This document shows positions 7,877-16,548 of a stretch of 59,904 nt of DNA, piece after piece. The position numbers were made by a program, and so were the translations under genes. This stretch comes from Deltaproteobacteria bacterium. Its GTDB lineage: Bacteria; Desulfobacterota; Desulfobulbia; Desulfobulbales; Desulfurivibrionaceae. The notes under the pieces were generated by a model. The model was not told the DNA's origin and searched no databases. It saw only the letters and a list, made by a program, of their open reading frames with translations. Numbering within the stretch: the stretch's first letter is position 1; every line of letters starts with the position of its first letter. The stretch lies in the NCBI GenBank assembly GCA_021847425.1, contig JAJZRF010000009.1, positions 1 to 59,904 on the forward strand, written 5' to 3'.

Positions 7877-10003
7877 ATGGGAGTTGTGATGCCACTCAAC
7901 GCGGAGACCGCCCAGGCCAGAACACACCAGGTAGTAAACGAGGACAGCACCGATATTGCCCTCTTTGTCCGTTCCTCCCAGGATGACATGCTCGGTTGGA
8001 ACCGGCAGCGCATCGTTGATGCCCTGCTGCGCGAGACCTTTATCGACCGGGGCACCGCCGAGAAGATCAGTAAGGATATCGAGCTGACCATCCAGGCCGG
8101 CAAGGTGAAAACCATTACCGGCCCGCTGATCCGCGAGATGGTCAACGCCAAGCTCCTGGAGATGGGGTTGGAGGAGGCCCGCCGTATGCACACCCGTCTC
8201 GGGGTGCCGCTTTACGACGTGGACCAGCTCCTGGTCCAGCACAACAAGGAAAACGCCAATGTGCCCCACGGCCCGGAGGCCACCAACCTCACCCTGGCCG
8301 AGGGGATCAAGAAGGAGTACGCCCTGCTCAGCGTCTTTACCCCGGATGTGGCGGACGCCCACTTGAGCGGCGATCTGCACCTGCACGACCTGGGCTTTAT
8401 CGACCGGCCGTACTGTTCCGGCCAGTCGCTGGAATACATCAAGAAATTCGGCCTCAACCTGCCCCATGCCCTGTCCATGGCCAAGCCGGCCAAGCATGCC
8501 GAGGTGCTTCTCGCCCACATGGTCAAATTCGCCGCCTCCCTGCAGAGCCATTTTGCCGGGGCCATCGGCTGGGACGCGATCAACCTCTTCTACGCGCCCT
8601 ATCTGGAAGAGCTGGATGACAACGGGGTCAAACAGCTGGCCCAGATGATGATCTACGAATTTTCCCAGCAGGCCGTGGCCCGGGGCGGGCAGGCGATCTT
8701 TTCCGACGTCAACATCTACTGGGAGGTGCCCAAGCATTTCGAGGACGTGCCTGCCATCGGGCCGGGCGGGGAGTACACCGGCAAGACCTACCGCGAGTAT
8801 GAAAAGCAGGCCCAGCGCTTCGCCTGGGCGCTGTTCGAGGTCTATAAGGAGGGCGATGCCGCGGGCCGGCCCTTCTTCTTCCCCAAGCCGCTGGTGCACA
8901 TCACCGAGAAGTTCTTCAAAACCGATGGGCACATGGACTTTTTGCACCATATCTGCGAGGTGGCCTCGGTCAAGGGCAACACCTATTTTGTTTTTGACCG
9001 GGGCGATACGGCCAAGATCTCCGAGTGCTGCCGGTTGAGCTTCAAGCTGGAGGCCTCGGATATCGAAGATGCCAAGCAGCCCTGGAAGATGCGCTACTCG
9101 GCCTTGCAGAACGTCACCATCAACCTGCCGCGCCTTGCCTTCAAGGCCCAGGGCGATGACACCAAGCTTTTTGCCCTGCTCACCGAAAAGATTCAGCTGG
9201 CGGCCAAGGCCCACGGGCAGAAGAAGAAGTTTATCGAACGGCTGATGAGTCTGGGCAAGGGCGGGCCGCTCTCCCTGCTGGCCATGGATCTGGACGGCGA
9301 GCCCTACCTCAAGCTGCACCGCTGCTCCTATCTCATCGGCATGGTGGGGTTGAACGAACTGATCCGGGTCCATCTGGGCCAGGAACTGCACGACTCGGAC
9401 GCATCCATCAAGTTCGGCCTCAAGGTCATTGCCCACATGAACATCGTCTGCAACAAGCTGGCCGAGTCCATGGGCATGAAGTTTGTTCTGGAACAGACTC
9501 CGGCCGAGTCCACCTCCTTTCGTTTTGCCAAGCTGGATCTGGCTCATTTCAACGCGGAGGCGGAAAAGGTTGTCCAGGGCAACCGGGAAAAGGGGGAGGT
9601 CTACTACAGCAACTCCACGCTCTTTAATGTGGGCGCCACCATGAGCCCCATCGCCAGGGTGGAGAAGGAGGGGCTGTTCCATCCGCTCATCGAGGCGGGC
9701 TCCATCACCCATATCTGGTTGGGCGAGGCCCAGCCGGACAAGGCGGCCCTGGCCAGCTTCGTGATCAATGTCTTCAAGTACACCCAGAACGACCAGATTG
9801 CCTTTTCCCCGGAGTTCACGGCCTGCCTGGAGTGCGGCAAGACGAGCAGGGGGTTGAGCGAGACCTGCCCCTACTGTGAGTCGAAAAACGTGGACGGCAT
9901 CACCCGGATCACCGGGTATTTCACCAAGATTTCGAGCTGGAACAAGGGCAAGCTCGGCGAGCTGCACGACCGCTACCGGAACATCGACCGTTTCAATAAC
10001 TGA
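7877..10003 (+). CDS. nrdD: anaerobic class III ribonucleoside-triphosphate reductase
   Basis: NrdD reduces ribonucleoside triphosphates to deoxynucleotides through a glycyl radical. The 708-residue protein has an ATP-cone (from WNRQRIVDALLRE, about residues 40-130), then the barrel with HLHDLGFIDRPYC, a CCRL cysteine pair in ISECCRLS, and the NVTINLPR strand. A zinc site CLECG...CPYC and the glycyl-radical loop RITGYF lie near the C-terminus. The ribosome binding site AGGAGCAAGG precedes ATG 7877. A glutaredoxin-like gene and nrdG follow. The double cysteine and the partner redoxin fit the thiol-dependent rather than the formate-dependent NrdD subtype, which is inference. Confidence 0.97.
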   Translation: MGVVMPLNAETAQARTHQVVNEDSTDIALFVRSSQDDMLGWNRQRIVDALLRETFIDRGTAEKISKDIELTIQAGKVKTITGPLIREMVNAKLLEMGLEEARRMHTRLGVPLYDVDQLLVQHNKENANVPHGPEATNLTLAEGIKKEYALLSVFTPDVADAHLSGDLHLHDLGFIDRPYCSGQSLEYIKKFGLNLPHALSMAKPAKHAEVLLAHMVKFAASLQSHFAGAIGWDAINLFYAPYLEELDDNGVKQLAQMMIYEFSQQAVARGGQAIFSDVNIYWEVPKHFEDVPAIGPGGEYTGKTYREYEKQAQRFAWALFEVYKEGDAAGRPFFFPKPLVHITEKFFKTDGHMDFLHHICEVASVKGNTYFVFDRGDTAKISECCRLSFKLEASDIEDAKQPWKMRYSALQNVTINLPRLAFKAQGDDTKLFALLTEKIQLAAKAHGQKKKFIERLMSLGKGGPLSLLAMDLDGEPYLKLHRCSYLIGMVGLNELIRVHLGQELHDSDASIKFGLKVIAHMNIVCNKLAESMGMKFVLEQTPAESTSFRFAKLDLAHFNAEAEKVVQGNREKGEVYYSNSTLFNVGATMSPIARVEKEGLFHPLIEAGSITHIWLGEAQPDKAALASFVINVFKYTQNDQIAFSPEFTACLECGKTSRGLSETCPYCESKNVDGITRITGYFTKISSWNKGKLGELHDRYRNIDRFNN

Positions 10004-10124
10004 TGGTCTCGTAACAAGGGAAGGAAGACACAGGTCCGTAGCACAAATTCAAAAAGTACAAAGCGCTAACCGTTGTAATCGCGGCCTCTTGCGATTTCAA
10101 CAACAATTAAAGGGGGGGAAATCT

Positions 10125-10445
10125 ATGACACTGTTTACCACGGATGATTGCGTGTTGTGCGCCCAGTTGAAAAAGCAATTTGATCTTCCCGCCATGGAGG
10201 TGCAGGTGGAGGTGCTTGGCAACAACGACGCCGGCGCCTTGGCCCACCTTGCCTGGCACGGGTTGGTGGAAAAGGCGCGAAAGGGACTGCCCATTCTGGT
10301 GCTTGACGATTCTTCGGCCCTGCATGAGTTTCCCCACATCGAAAGCCACCTGCTGGACCGTGCCGCCCGCTATGGATGTGGGGTAACGGCCAAGCGTTCA
10401 GGCAAACAGGCAGGCTGCGACTCCGGCAGCTGCGCCCTGCAGTAG
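10125..10445 (+). CDS. glutaredoxin/thioredoxin-like protein of the nrd operon
   Basis: The 106-residue protein has the redox motif CVLC at residues 9-12 in a thioredoxin-fold N-terminus (MTLFTTDDCVLCAQLKKQF), a cis-proline-like GLPILVLDD segment, and a cysteine-bearing tail (CGVTAKR...GCDSGSCALQ). ATG 10125 follows AGGGGGGG. It sits between nrdD and nrdG, 6 bp before nrdG, so it probably supplies electrons to NrdD. An imperfect hairpin, GTTGTAATCGC (10072-10082) with GCGATTTCAAC (10091-10101), precedes it and may stabilise the processed message. Confidence 0.85.
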   Translation: MTLFTTDDCVLCAQLKKQFDLPAMEVQVEVLGNNDAGALAHLAWHGLVEKARKGLPILVLDDSSALHEFPHIESHLLDRAARYGCGVTAKRSGKQAGCDSGSCALQ

Positions 10446-10451
10446 TTTATT

Positions 10452-11204
10452 GTGGGAGCTGGTGTGCTCAAGCCTCAAGCCTCCGGCTCTTGTAATCTCG
10501 CCGCTTGCCTGCCACCGATAAAAGGTTTTTTGGAAACCTCCTTTATCGACTGGCCCGGCAAGCTGTGCGCCATCCTTTTTGTGGGCGGCTGCAACTTCCG
10601 CTGCCCATTCTGCCACAACCACCCGCTGGTCCTCGCCCCGGAAGGCATGGCAACCATTGCCTTCGCGGAGATCATGAGCCGCCTGGCAGCCCGCAGAAAC
10701 TGGCTGGCAGGGGTCTGCATCTCCGGCGGCGAGCCGACCCTGTCCCCTGGTCTTCCCACCATGATCGCCCGGCTCAAGGCAGAGGGCTGGGCGGTCAAGC
10801 TCGATACCAACGGCACCAGGCCCGAGGTGCTGGCCCAGCTGCTTGACGACAACCTGCTGGACATGGTGGCCATGGATGTCAAGACAGTGCTGGTGCAGGA
10901 GAAATACGAGCGCTGCGCCGGGTGCCGGGTGGACTTGGGCGCGATCCGGCAGAGCATGGACCTGTTGAGCCACAGCGGTATCCCCCATGAGTTCCGCATG
11001 ACCATTGCCCCCACCCTGCACACGGAAGAAGACGTCGTGGCCTGGGCCAAGCAGTTTGACCGCGTCCGCTCGCGGCTTACCCTGCAGAATTTCAATCCCA
11101 AAACCACCCTGGATGTCCTGTTTGAAAAAGAGCAGGGCTTTGCTCCGGAAATATTTTCCCGCCTGGCGGACATGGTCGCGGGGAAAGATACCGGGCAAAT
11201 ATAA
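10452..11204 (+). CDS. nrdG: anaerobic ribonucleotide reductase activating protein (radical SAM)
   Basis: NrdG uses S-adenosylmethionine and a [4Fe-4S] cluster to create the glycyl radical on NrdD. The cluster motif CNFRCPFCHN (CxxxCxxC), the ISGGEPTLS motif and KLDTNG are all present. Conserved sequence begins at PPIKGFLETSFIDWPGK. The first usable start is GTG 10452, 6 bp after the redoxin gene, but the first 20 or so residues are not conserved and the true start could be slightly later. It is the last gene of the operon. Confidence 0.93.
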   Translation: MGAGVLKPQASGSCNLAACLPPIKGFLETSFIDWPGKLCAILFVGGCNFRCPFCHNHPLVLAPEGMATIAFAEIMSRLAARRNWLAGVCISGGEPTLSPGLPTMIARLKAEGWAVKLDTNGTRPEVLAQLLDDNLLDMVAMDVKTVLVQEKYERCAGCRVDLGAIRQSMDLLSHSGIPHEFRMTIAPTLHTEEDVVAWAKQFDRVRSRLTLQNFNPKTTLDVLFEKEQGFAPEIFSRLADMVAGKDTGQI

Positions 11205-11271
11205 AAAATACTGTTATTTCAAATTGTTGCCGTGTGGTATTCGTGCCTTGGAAAAAAATAAAACCCTCTGC

Positions 11272-11300
11272 TTGACAAAGGGGGAAGCATATAGTAATAA
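11272..11300 (+). promoter_or_regulatory. candidate sigma-70 promoter of dsrC
   Basis: TTGACA at 11272-11277 matches the -35 consensus exactly. Seventeen bases later TAATAA (11295-11300) is a weak -10, with TATAGT (11290-11295) overlapping at a shorter spacing. It lies about 75 bp before the dsrC start and gives this abundantly expressed gene its own transcription unit. Confidence 0.5.
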
Positions 11301-11375
11301 GTGGCATCCTGAATTAGCGAATACGTTACATTTCATAATAATTTAGTTAAAAAATTTTACTGAAGGAGAATAAAT

Positions 11376-11696
11376 ATGCCTACGATCGAGCATAATGGTT
11401 CAAGCTTCACCGTTGACGAAGACGGCTTCCTCACCAGGGGCATGGAAGAGTGGAACGAGCACTGGATTGACTATGTAAAGGGTGTTGAGGGCATCGGCGA
11501 CCTGAGCGACGAACATCGCAAGGTTATTGATACCCTTCAGGACTACTACAAGAAGAACGGTATCGCTCCCATGGTCCGTATCCTCTCCAAGACCACCGGC
11601 TTCCCGTTGAAGCGGATTTACGAGCTGTTCCCCTCCGGTCCCGGCAAGGGCGCTTGTAAGATGGCAGGTCTGCCGAAACCGACCGGTTGTGTGTAA
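11376..11696 (+). CDS. dsrC: DsrC, sulfur-carrier protein of dissimilatory sulfite reduction
   Basis: DsrC carries sulfur as a trisulfide between DsrAB sulfite reductase and the membrane complex DsrMKJOP in sulfate reducers, and also serves sulfur oxidisers and disproportionators. The 106-residue protein keeps the conserved core (EHNGSSFTVDEDGFL, WNEHW, GPGKGACKMAGLPKPTGC). It has both functional cysteines: one in GACK and the penultimate one, separated by ten residues (C-X10-C-V end), so it is a true DsrC rather than a TusE-like homologue. The ribosome binding site GAAGGAG is strong. It stands alone between its own promoter and terminator, as is usual away from the dsrAB locus. Confidence 0.98.
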   Translation: MPTIEHNGSSFTVDEDGFLTRGMEEWNEHWIDYVKGVEGIGDLSDEHRKVIDTLQDYYKKNGIAPMVRILSKTTGFPLKRIYELFPSGPGKGACKMAGLPKPTGCV

Positions 11697-11730
11697 TCAC
11701 CACGCCAGTCGATTCGTTCAGGATTGAATG

Positions 11731-11769
11731 AAAAAAGGAGAAGGCATTTGCCTTCTCCTTTTTTTTTTC
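11731..11769 (+). terminator. intrinsic terminator of dsrC
   Basis: AAGGAGAAGGC (11735-11745) pairs with GCCTTCTCCTT (11750-11760) around a 4-nt loop and is followed by a long T run (about 11759-11768). Confidence 0.9.
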
Positions 11770-11830
11770 GCCAAAAATCGGACAACCCTCCCGTCCCACT
11801 CCAGCGGACAATCTCAAAGAAGTCTTCTCT

Positions 11831-12094
11831 TTAGAAAAGCATTTCCAGGAAGTGGTTGTGATACTCGGAAAGATCCTGGTTGCACTCGCCGCAAAAGAAC
11901 TTGATCTCCCCCAAAACCTGTGACTCGTCGCCTTCCTGGGTAAAGCTCCCATCGCCATTCTGCAGATAGCGGGTGGTCAGAACAACCCCGTCGGCGATCT
12001 CGAAGAAATCGGTATCGTTGCCGCAGTGCGGGCAACGGATGCGCGCCCGGCTTTTTTGTGGAACCCTGCGGGGGGTTGCAATTTCGGTTTCCAT
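11831..12094 (-). CDS. small zinc-ribbon protein
   Basis: The 87-residue protein has two cysteine knuckles, CPHC at about residues 21-24 and CGEC near residue 69, spaced as in a zinc ribbon. A basic N-terminus (TPRRVPQKSRARIR) suggests nucleic-acid contact. GAGGAGT lies a few bases upstream of the ATG at 12094. It is convergent with dsrC. No specific family is recognised. Two longer frames overlapping it lack such motifs and are rejected. Confidence 0.7.
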   Translation of the reverse strand: METEIATPRRVPQKSRARIRCPHCGNDTDFFEIADGVVLTTRYLQNGDGSFTQEGDESQVLGEIKFFCGECNQDLSEYHNHFLEMLF

Positions 12095-12819
12095 GCGACT
12101 CCTCGCCAGAAAAAAATGGTAATTTATCTTATGATAAAAAGACGAATTTTACGGCAGATGCCGGAAAATGTCAAATAGTTCCATTTCTAAATCAGAAGTG
12201 AATCTTTAAGCCATGGCCATGCCAACAATGGAGCACTCGCGGGCCTCTCCCTCGGTTGGCGATCAGGGCAAGGAGTTTGTGCGAAATTTTTTTCCACCCG
12301 GCCTGCGGTGCCACATCGGGATTCGGCTGCCTTTTATCAGAAACGAGTTCCTGCCAGCCGTGGCGATGAAGAAAATTGTCGAAGGATGCGCCGCAATCTT
12401 GCCTCCCAAGCCTTCAGTCAGTGCCTTTTTTGCTCTCGCGACAACCAAAATGCCGCCCTCGGGATGTCTTAGAAAAGGGCGCGAGAAACGCGGTCTCCTT
12501 GCTTATCTCCTCCCCCCGTCCACCTGCTCCGTTGTGGAACCAAACTCCACGGCAGAATCTCAGCGCCTGGGTCTGCCGGAGCTCCTCTATGATGCGCGTT
12601 TTTGCCAGGAATCTCTGCAACGGCGCTGCAGCGGTTCGCATGCGTTGACCATGCTGCCCGGCCTCCCGAACCGCGATGCTGCTAGGGGTTGAGGGCGTCT
12701 CGTGGCCGTGCAATAAAAACAAGACACTGCAATCTGTTTATTGCTGCAAAAGAAACGGAAGATAAAATGAGTGAACTAATTTGTTACAACATATCAATTG
12801 GTTATATATTTTTTTGTCG
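12095..12819. pseudogene. gene-poor stretch with a likely degraded minus-strand ORF
   Basis: No intact gene is convincing here. On the minus strand, codons read from 12722 down to about 12450 (RFLAKTRIIEELRQTQALRF, ending near LAPFSKT), and a second frame reads from about 12460 to 12263 (PEGGILVVARAKKALTEGLGG, ending RTNSLP). These look like the two halves of one protein separated by a frameshift around 12450-12465. I cannot name the family. A short inverted repeat TTTATC/GATAAA (12123-12138) lies upstream of the zinc-ribbon gene. Confidence 0.3.
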
Positions 12820-12835
12820 TGGCATGACTTTTGCT
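12820..12835 (+). promoter_or_regulatory. candidate sigma-54 (-24/-12) promoter of the MFS genes
   Basis: TGGCATGACTTTTGCT has the -24 GG and -12 GC doublets at the exact sigma-54 spacing (consensus TGGCAC-N5-TTGCW; one mismatch). It lies about 115 bp before the first MFS gene. A sigma-54-dependent activator gene lies downstream at 19475. Confidence 0.65.
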
Positions 12836-12948
12836 ATTTCATCATAGTGAATGCTGAACATGGCATATTTTTTAGCGGGCGCAAAGTCCTCTGCCATGGG
12901 ACTAGAAAGTAGTAACAAGTGATTATTTGCCTTGGAGGTGAGGTGGCC

Positions 12949-14862
12949 ATGAGGGGTAACCTGAATAGTTTACAAGAAAAGATCTCCATACATCCCGGCA
13001 GTAAATGGTTCATTCTTTCGACTGTTCTGCTGGGCGCCACCATGTCGGCCCTTGATCTCAGTATCGTCAACGTAGCCCTGCCAACGCTGAAGAGCACTTT
13101 TGGGGTCTCAATGGCGCTCATCGAATGGATAACCTTGGCGTATATGCTTGCGCTGACTGTCTTCCTGCCGTTGTTCGGCCGGCTTTCCGATATCTACGGC
13201 AGGTCGAAGCTCTACCATATCGGCTTTGTGGTCTTCTCCGTGGGTTCGTTGTTCTGCGGAATGTCTTCTTCCGCCGGGTTGATGATCGCTGCCCGGGTCA
13301 TCCAGGCAATCGGGGCTGGTCTTTTACAGGCCAACTCGGTAGCCCTTATCACCTATGCCTTTCCGGCGAAAGAGAGGGGCAAGGCCATTGGCATCCAGGG
13401 GGCGGTGCAGGCGATTGCCATGTCGCTCGGTCCTTTTGTGGGCGGTATCCTGATCGCCACCGCAGGCTGGCGGGCTATCTTCTACGTCAATATCCCCATA
13501 GGAATACTGGGCACCCTGGCCGCGCTGTTCATCCTGCCGGAAAACCAGAAAGTCGAAAAAAAGGAGAAGATTGATTACCTCGGGACAGCGTTGTTTGCCC
13601 CAGGACTGGCCGCTATCGTGATGGCTTTCAACGAAGGGGGAAAGCTGGGTTGGGGCTCGAATCAGATCATCATGTATTTCCTCGCCGGCATCGTGCTGTT
13701 GACCCTCTTCGTTATTACCGAGCTGAAGGTCAAAAGCCCCTTGATCGACCTCAGGCTTTTTAGGAACGCCACGTTCCTGCTCGGCAATCTCACGGGCATG
13801 CTGTCATACTATGTGCTGTTTGCGATCATGTTCATTATGCCCTTTTATCTGCAGAAGGTGATGGGCTACAGCGTTACAATTACCGGATACCTCCTTACCC
13901 CTCTCCTTTTTGCGATGGCGGTGGTTGCCCCCTTTTCCGGGCATATCTCGGACAAGTATGGACCGAGAATCATGACCACTTCGGGAATGCTTATTTCGAC
14001 GCTGGCCTGTTTGGCTTTGATGTTCACGGGGGCGGCGGCGAGCATCCCTATATTGGCGGGCATCATGATATTCATGGGCTCCGGAATGGGCTTGTTTATT
14101 CCGTCCAACAACAGTGTAACGATGGGTTCCGCGCCAATGGATAAATTGGGAATGGCCGGCGGCCTCCTGAACATGACGCGTTCTCTCGGGCTGATACTTG
14201 GCGTGGACATCACGGGCGGGATTTTTACGACCCTGGAGCATCGGTATCTGGCTGCAAAAGGCTTCCCGAATGCACAGCACATATTCAGCAATGCCAGCAT
14301 CCCTCCCATGGTTAAGTCCAGTGCCTTTATGTCTGGATTCCTCATGGTGATAATGATCCTTTTGGCGGTCAATGTGCTTTCCACCTTCCTTTCCGTCGCA
14401 AGGAGCGGAGAAAAAGCCGCGATCGTGGATCGCCAAATGGCTGGGTCGGCCGTTATTTCCTCCGGATTCTTTAACTGGTTCGATCAGGAAACACGCGGAA
14501 TGTCGTTCTTCATCATACTGCTGCTTTGTGCGGGGAGTATCGGCTTATATACCTCTTCCCGGCTAAGAAGCGGAGAGTCTCTCCTGCCGCCGATATTTCA
14601 GAGCGAGACACTGAAATATGAATCGGCCGAACAGGGGCAGAAAGTTTTGGCAGCCGAGAAGCTGGCCCGCGCATACTACGTGAAAAAATACGGCGATGCG
14701 GATGTCCGGATAGAAGTGGAATCCACGGGGGGGCATATGGTGGCCAAGGTATTAAAGCATGGTGTTCTTGTGAAAAAGCTCTCGGTTGAGGGCAATACTG
14801 TAACGGAAAAGAGGGTGGGCCTTGGAGATTGGTCATTAGATCTTTTAACCAATGTTAACTAA
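12949..14862 (+). CDS. DHA2-family MFS drug/efflux transporter with C-terminal extension
   Basis: This is an inner-membrane proton-coupled exporter of the EmrB/QacA type with about 14 hydrophobic segments. Seen are SALDLSIVNVALPTL in the first helix, the MFS loop motif GRLSDIYGRSK, and SLGPFVGGILIA of the antiporter motif. ATG 12949 is preferred over an upstream GTG because GGAGGTGAGG lies 5 bp before it. The protein has 637 residues; its last 150 or so form an extra membrane segment (FFIILLLCAGSIGLY) and an 80-residue soluble tail absent from the following paralogue. Substrates are unknown. It is probably expressed from the sigma-54-type promoter upstream. Confidence 0.88.
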   Translation: MRGNLNSLQEKISIHPGSKWFILSTVLLGATMSALDLSIVNVALPTLKSTFGVSMALIEWITLAYMLALTVFLPLFGRLSDIYGRSKLYHIGFVVFSVGSLFCGMSSSAGLMIAARVIQAIGAGLLQANSVALITYAFPAKERGKAIGIQGAVQAIAMSLGPFVGGILIATAGWRAIFYVNIPIGILGTLAALFILPENQKVEKKEKIDYLGTALFAPGLAAIVMAFNEGGKLGWGSNQIIMYFLAGIVLLTLFVITELKVKSPLIDLRLFRNATFLLGNLTGMLSYYVLFAIMFIMPFYLQKVMGYSVTITGYLLTPLLFAMAVVAPFSGHISDKYGPRIMTTSGMLISTLACLALMFTGAAASIPILAGIMIFMGSGMGLFIPSNNSVTMGSAPMDKLGMAGGLLNMTRSLGLILGVDITGGIFTTLEHRYLAAKGFPNAQHIFSNASIPPMVKSSAFMSGFLMVIMILLAVNVLSTFLSVARSGEKAAIVDRQMAGSAVISSGFFNWFDQETRGMSFFIILLLCAGSIGLYTSSRLRSGESLLPPIFQSETLKYESAEQGQKVLAAEKLARAYYVKKYGDADVRIEVESTGGHMVAKVLKHGVLVKKLSVEGNTVTEKRVGLGDWSLDLLTNVN

Positions 14863-14923
14863 ATGGGTCTTTTGCCTTCGTTACATCACTGAACATCACT
14901 AAAACCGGGGAGGGTTTTTTAAG

Positions 14924-16432
14924 ATGAGCAAGTTGGTGTTTCCACATCCGCGCATGTCTGGGCATCCCAACTGGAAGTGGTTTATTCTTTCGACAGTCCT
15001 GCTGGGTGCAACAATGTCGGCCCTTGATGTCAGTATCGTCAACGTGGCCATGCCGACCCTGAAGAACACCTTTGGGGTCTCGATGGCGGTTATCGAATGG
15101 ATAGCCATGGCGTACATGCTGACCCTGACCGTTTTTCTGCCCTTGTTCGGCAGGCTTTCCGATATCTACGGCAGATCGAAGCTCTACAATATCGGCTTTG
15201 TGGTTTTTTCCGTGGGCTCGCTGTTTTGCGGCATGTCCAATACCGCAGCCCAGATGATCGCTGCCCGGGTCATCCAGGCAGTCGGCGCCGGTCTTTTGCA
15301 GGCCAACTCGGTAGCCCTCATCACCCATGCCTTTCCGGCGAGCGAGAGGGGCAAGGCCATTGGCATCCAGGGGGCGGTGCAGGCGATAGCGATGTCGGTC
15401 GGTCCTTTTGTCGGCGGCATCCTGATCGCCGCCGTAGGCTGGCGGGCTATCTTCTACGTCAATATCCCCATAGGATTTCTGGGAACCCTGGCCGCGCTTA
15501 ACATCCTGCCGGAAAACCAGAAAGTCGAAAAGAAGGAGCACGTCGATTACCTTGGAGCAGCGCTGTTTGCCGCAGGGCTGGCCGCGATCGTGATGGCCTT
15601 CAATGAAGTGGCGAAGCTCGGCTGGGGCTCGCAGGAAATCTTCTTGTATTTCATTTCCGGCACCGTGCTGTTGACCCTCTTCGTTATTACGGAGATGAGG
15701 GTCAAGAGTCCGCTGATCGACCTCAAGCTCTTTAAGAATGCAACCTTTTTGCTCGGGAACCTCACCGGCATGATGTCCTACTATGTGCTGTTTGCAGTCA
15801 TGTTCATCATGCCCTTTTATCTGCAGAAGGTGCTGGGATACGGCGTCGCCCTTACCGGGGCGCTCCTTACCCCTATCCCGCTCGCGATGGCGGTGGTTGC
15901 CCCCTTCTCCGGGCATATCTCGGACAAATACGGGCCCAGGATTATGACCACGTCGGGCATGCTTATTTCGGCGCTGGCCTGCGGAGCCCTGATGTTCATG
16001 GGCGTGTCGGTGCAACTGCCGATGCTGCTAACGGTCTTGATACTTCTGGGGGTCGGGATGGGCTTGTTCACCCCGCCCAACAACAGTGCGATCATGGGTT
16101 CTGCCCCAAGGGAAAAACTGGGCGTGGCCGGTGGTGTCCTGAACATGATGAGATCCCTGGGACTTATCTTCGGCGTCGATATCTCCGGAGTTATCTTTAC
16201 CTCCCTGGAGCATCGGTATCTGGCTGAAAAAGGCTTTCACAATGTCCAGCATGTCTTCAGCAATGTCAGCATCCCTGTGCCGGTCCAGGACGGAGCCTTT
16301 ATGTACGGTTTCTTCGCAGTCATGACGGTTCTTTTGGGACTCAATCTCCTCTCCGCTTTCTTTTCCGCCACAAACAACGCGGAAGTTGACGCGGAAGCGG
16401 CGGCGGCGGCCAAGGAATTCGCGGAAGTATAA
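14924..16432 (+). CDS. DHA2-family MFS drug/efflux transporter, tandem paralogue
   Basis: The 502-residue, 14-segment exporter is clearly a duplicate of the preceding gene: long stretches are nearly identical, including GRLSDIYGRSK and GIQGAVQAIAMS. GGGAGGG precedes ATG 14924. The gap to the first copy is 61 bp without a terminator, so the two are probably co-transcribed. It has the usual family length and ends shortly after the last helix. A tripartite partner (membrane fusion protein, TolC) is not encoded beside it, so function as a single-component pump is possible. Confidence 0.88.
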   Translation: MSKLVFPHPRMSGHPNWKWFILSTVLLGATMSALDVSIVNVAMPTLKNTFGVSMAVIEWIAMAYMLTLTVFLPLFGRLSDIYGRSKLYNIGFVVFSVGSLFCGMSNTAAQMIAARVIQAVGAGLLQANSVALITHAFPASERGKAIGIQGAVQAIAMSVGPFVGGILIAAVGWRAIFYVNIPIGFLGTLAALNILPENQKVEKKEHVDYLGAALFAAGLAAIVMAFNEVAKLGWGSQEIFLYFISGTVLLTLFVITEMRVKSPLIDLKLFKNATFLLGNLTGMMSYYVLFAVMFIMPFYLQKVLGYGVALTGALLTPIPLAMAVVAPFSGHISDKYGPRIMTTSGMLISALACGALMFMGVSVQLPMLLTVLILLGVGMGLFTPPNNSAIMGSAPREKLGVAGGVLNMMRSLGLIFGVDISGVIFTSLEHRYLAEKGFHNVQHVFSNVSIPVPVQDGAFMYGFFAVMTVLLGLNLLSAFFSATNNAEVDAEAAAAAKEFAEV

Positions 16433-16462
16433 GGTCGGACAAGCGGGGTGTCGATTTATTAA

Positions 16463-16484
16463 GAGGGCTGCGATAGCAGCCCTC
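16463..16484 (+). terminator. hairpin after the MFS genes
   Basis: GAGGGCTGC (16463-16471) and GCAGCCCTC (16476-16484) form a perfect 9-bp stem with a GATA loop. The downstream sequence is only weakly T-rich (CCCCCTTTGATT), so termination may be partial. Confidence 0.5.
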
Positions 16485-16548
16485 TGCCCCCTTTGATTAA
16501 AGGATTTTGAAGAAATTCCGCTTCACCCAGTCACTTGGAGTCAACCCC

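Noticed and set aside
7853-9967. 704-codon minus-strand ORF opposite nrdD
   Set aside because: It mirrors the high-GC codon use of nrdD; nrdD has all family motifs.
12213-12692. 159-codon plus-strand ORF
   Set aside because: No ribosome binding site and no known domain; the minus strand shows better, though broken, coding signals.
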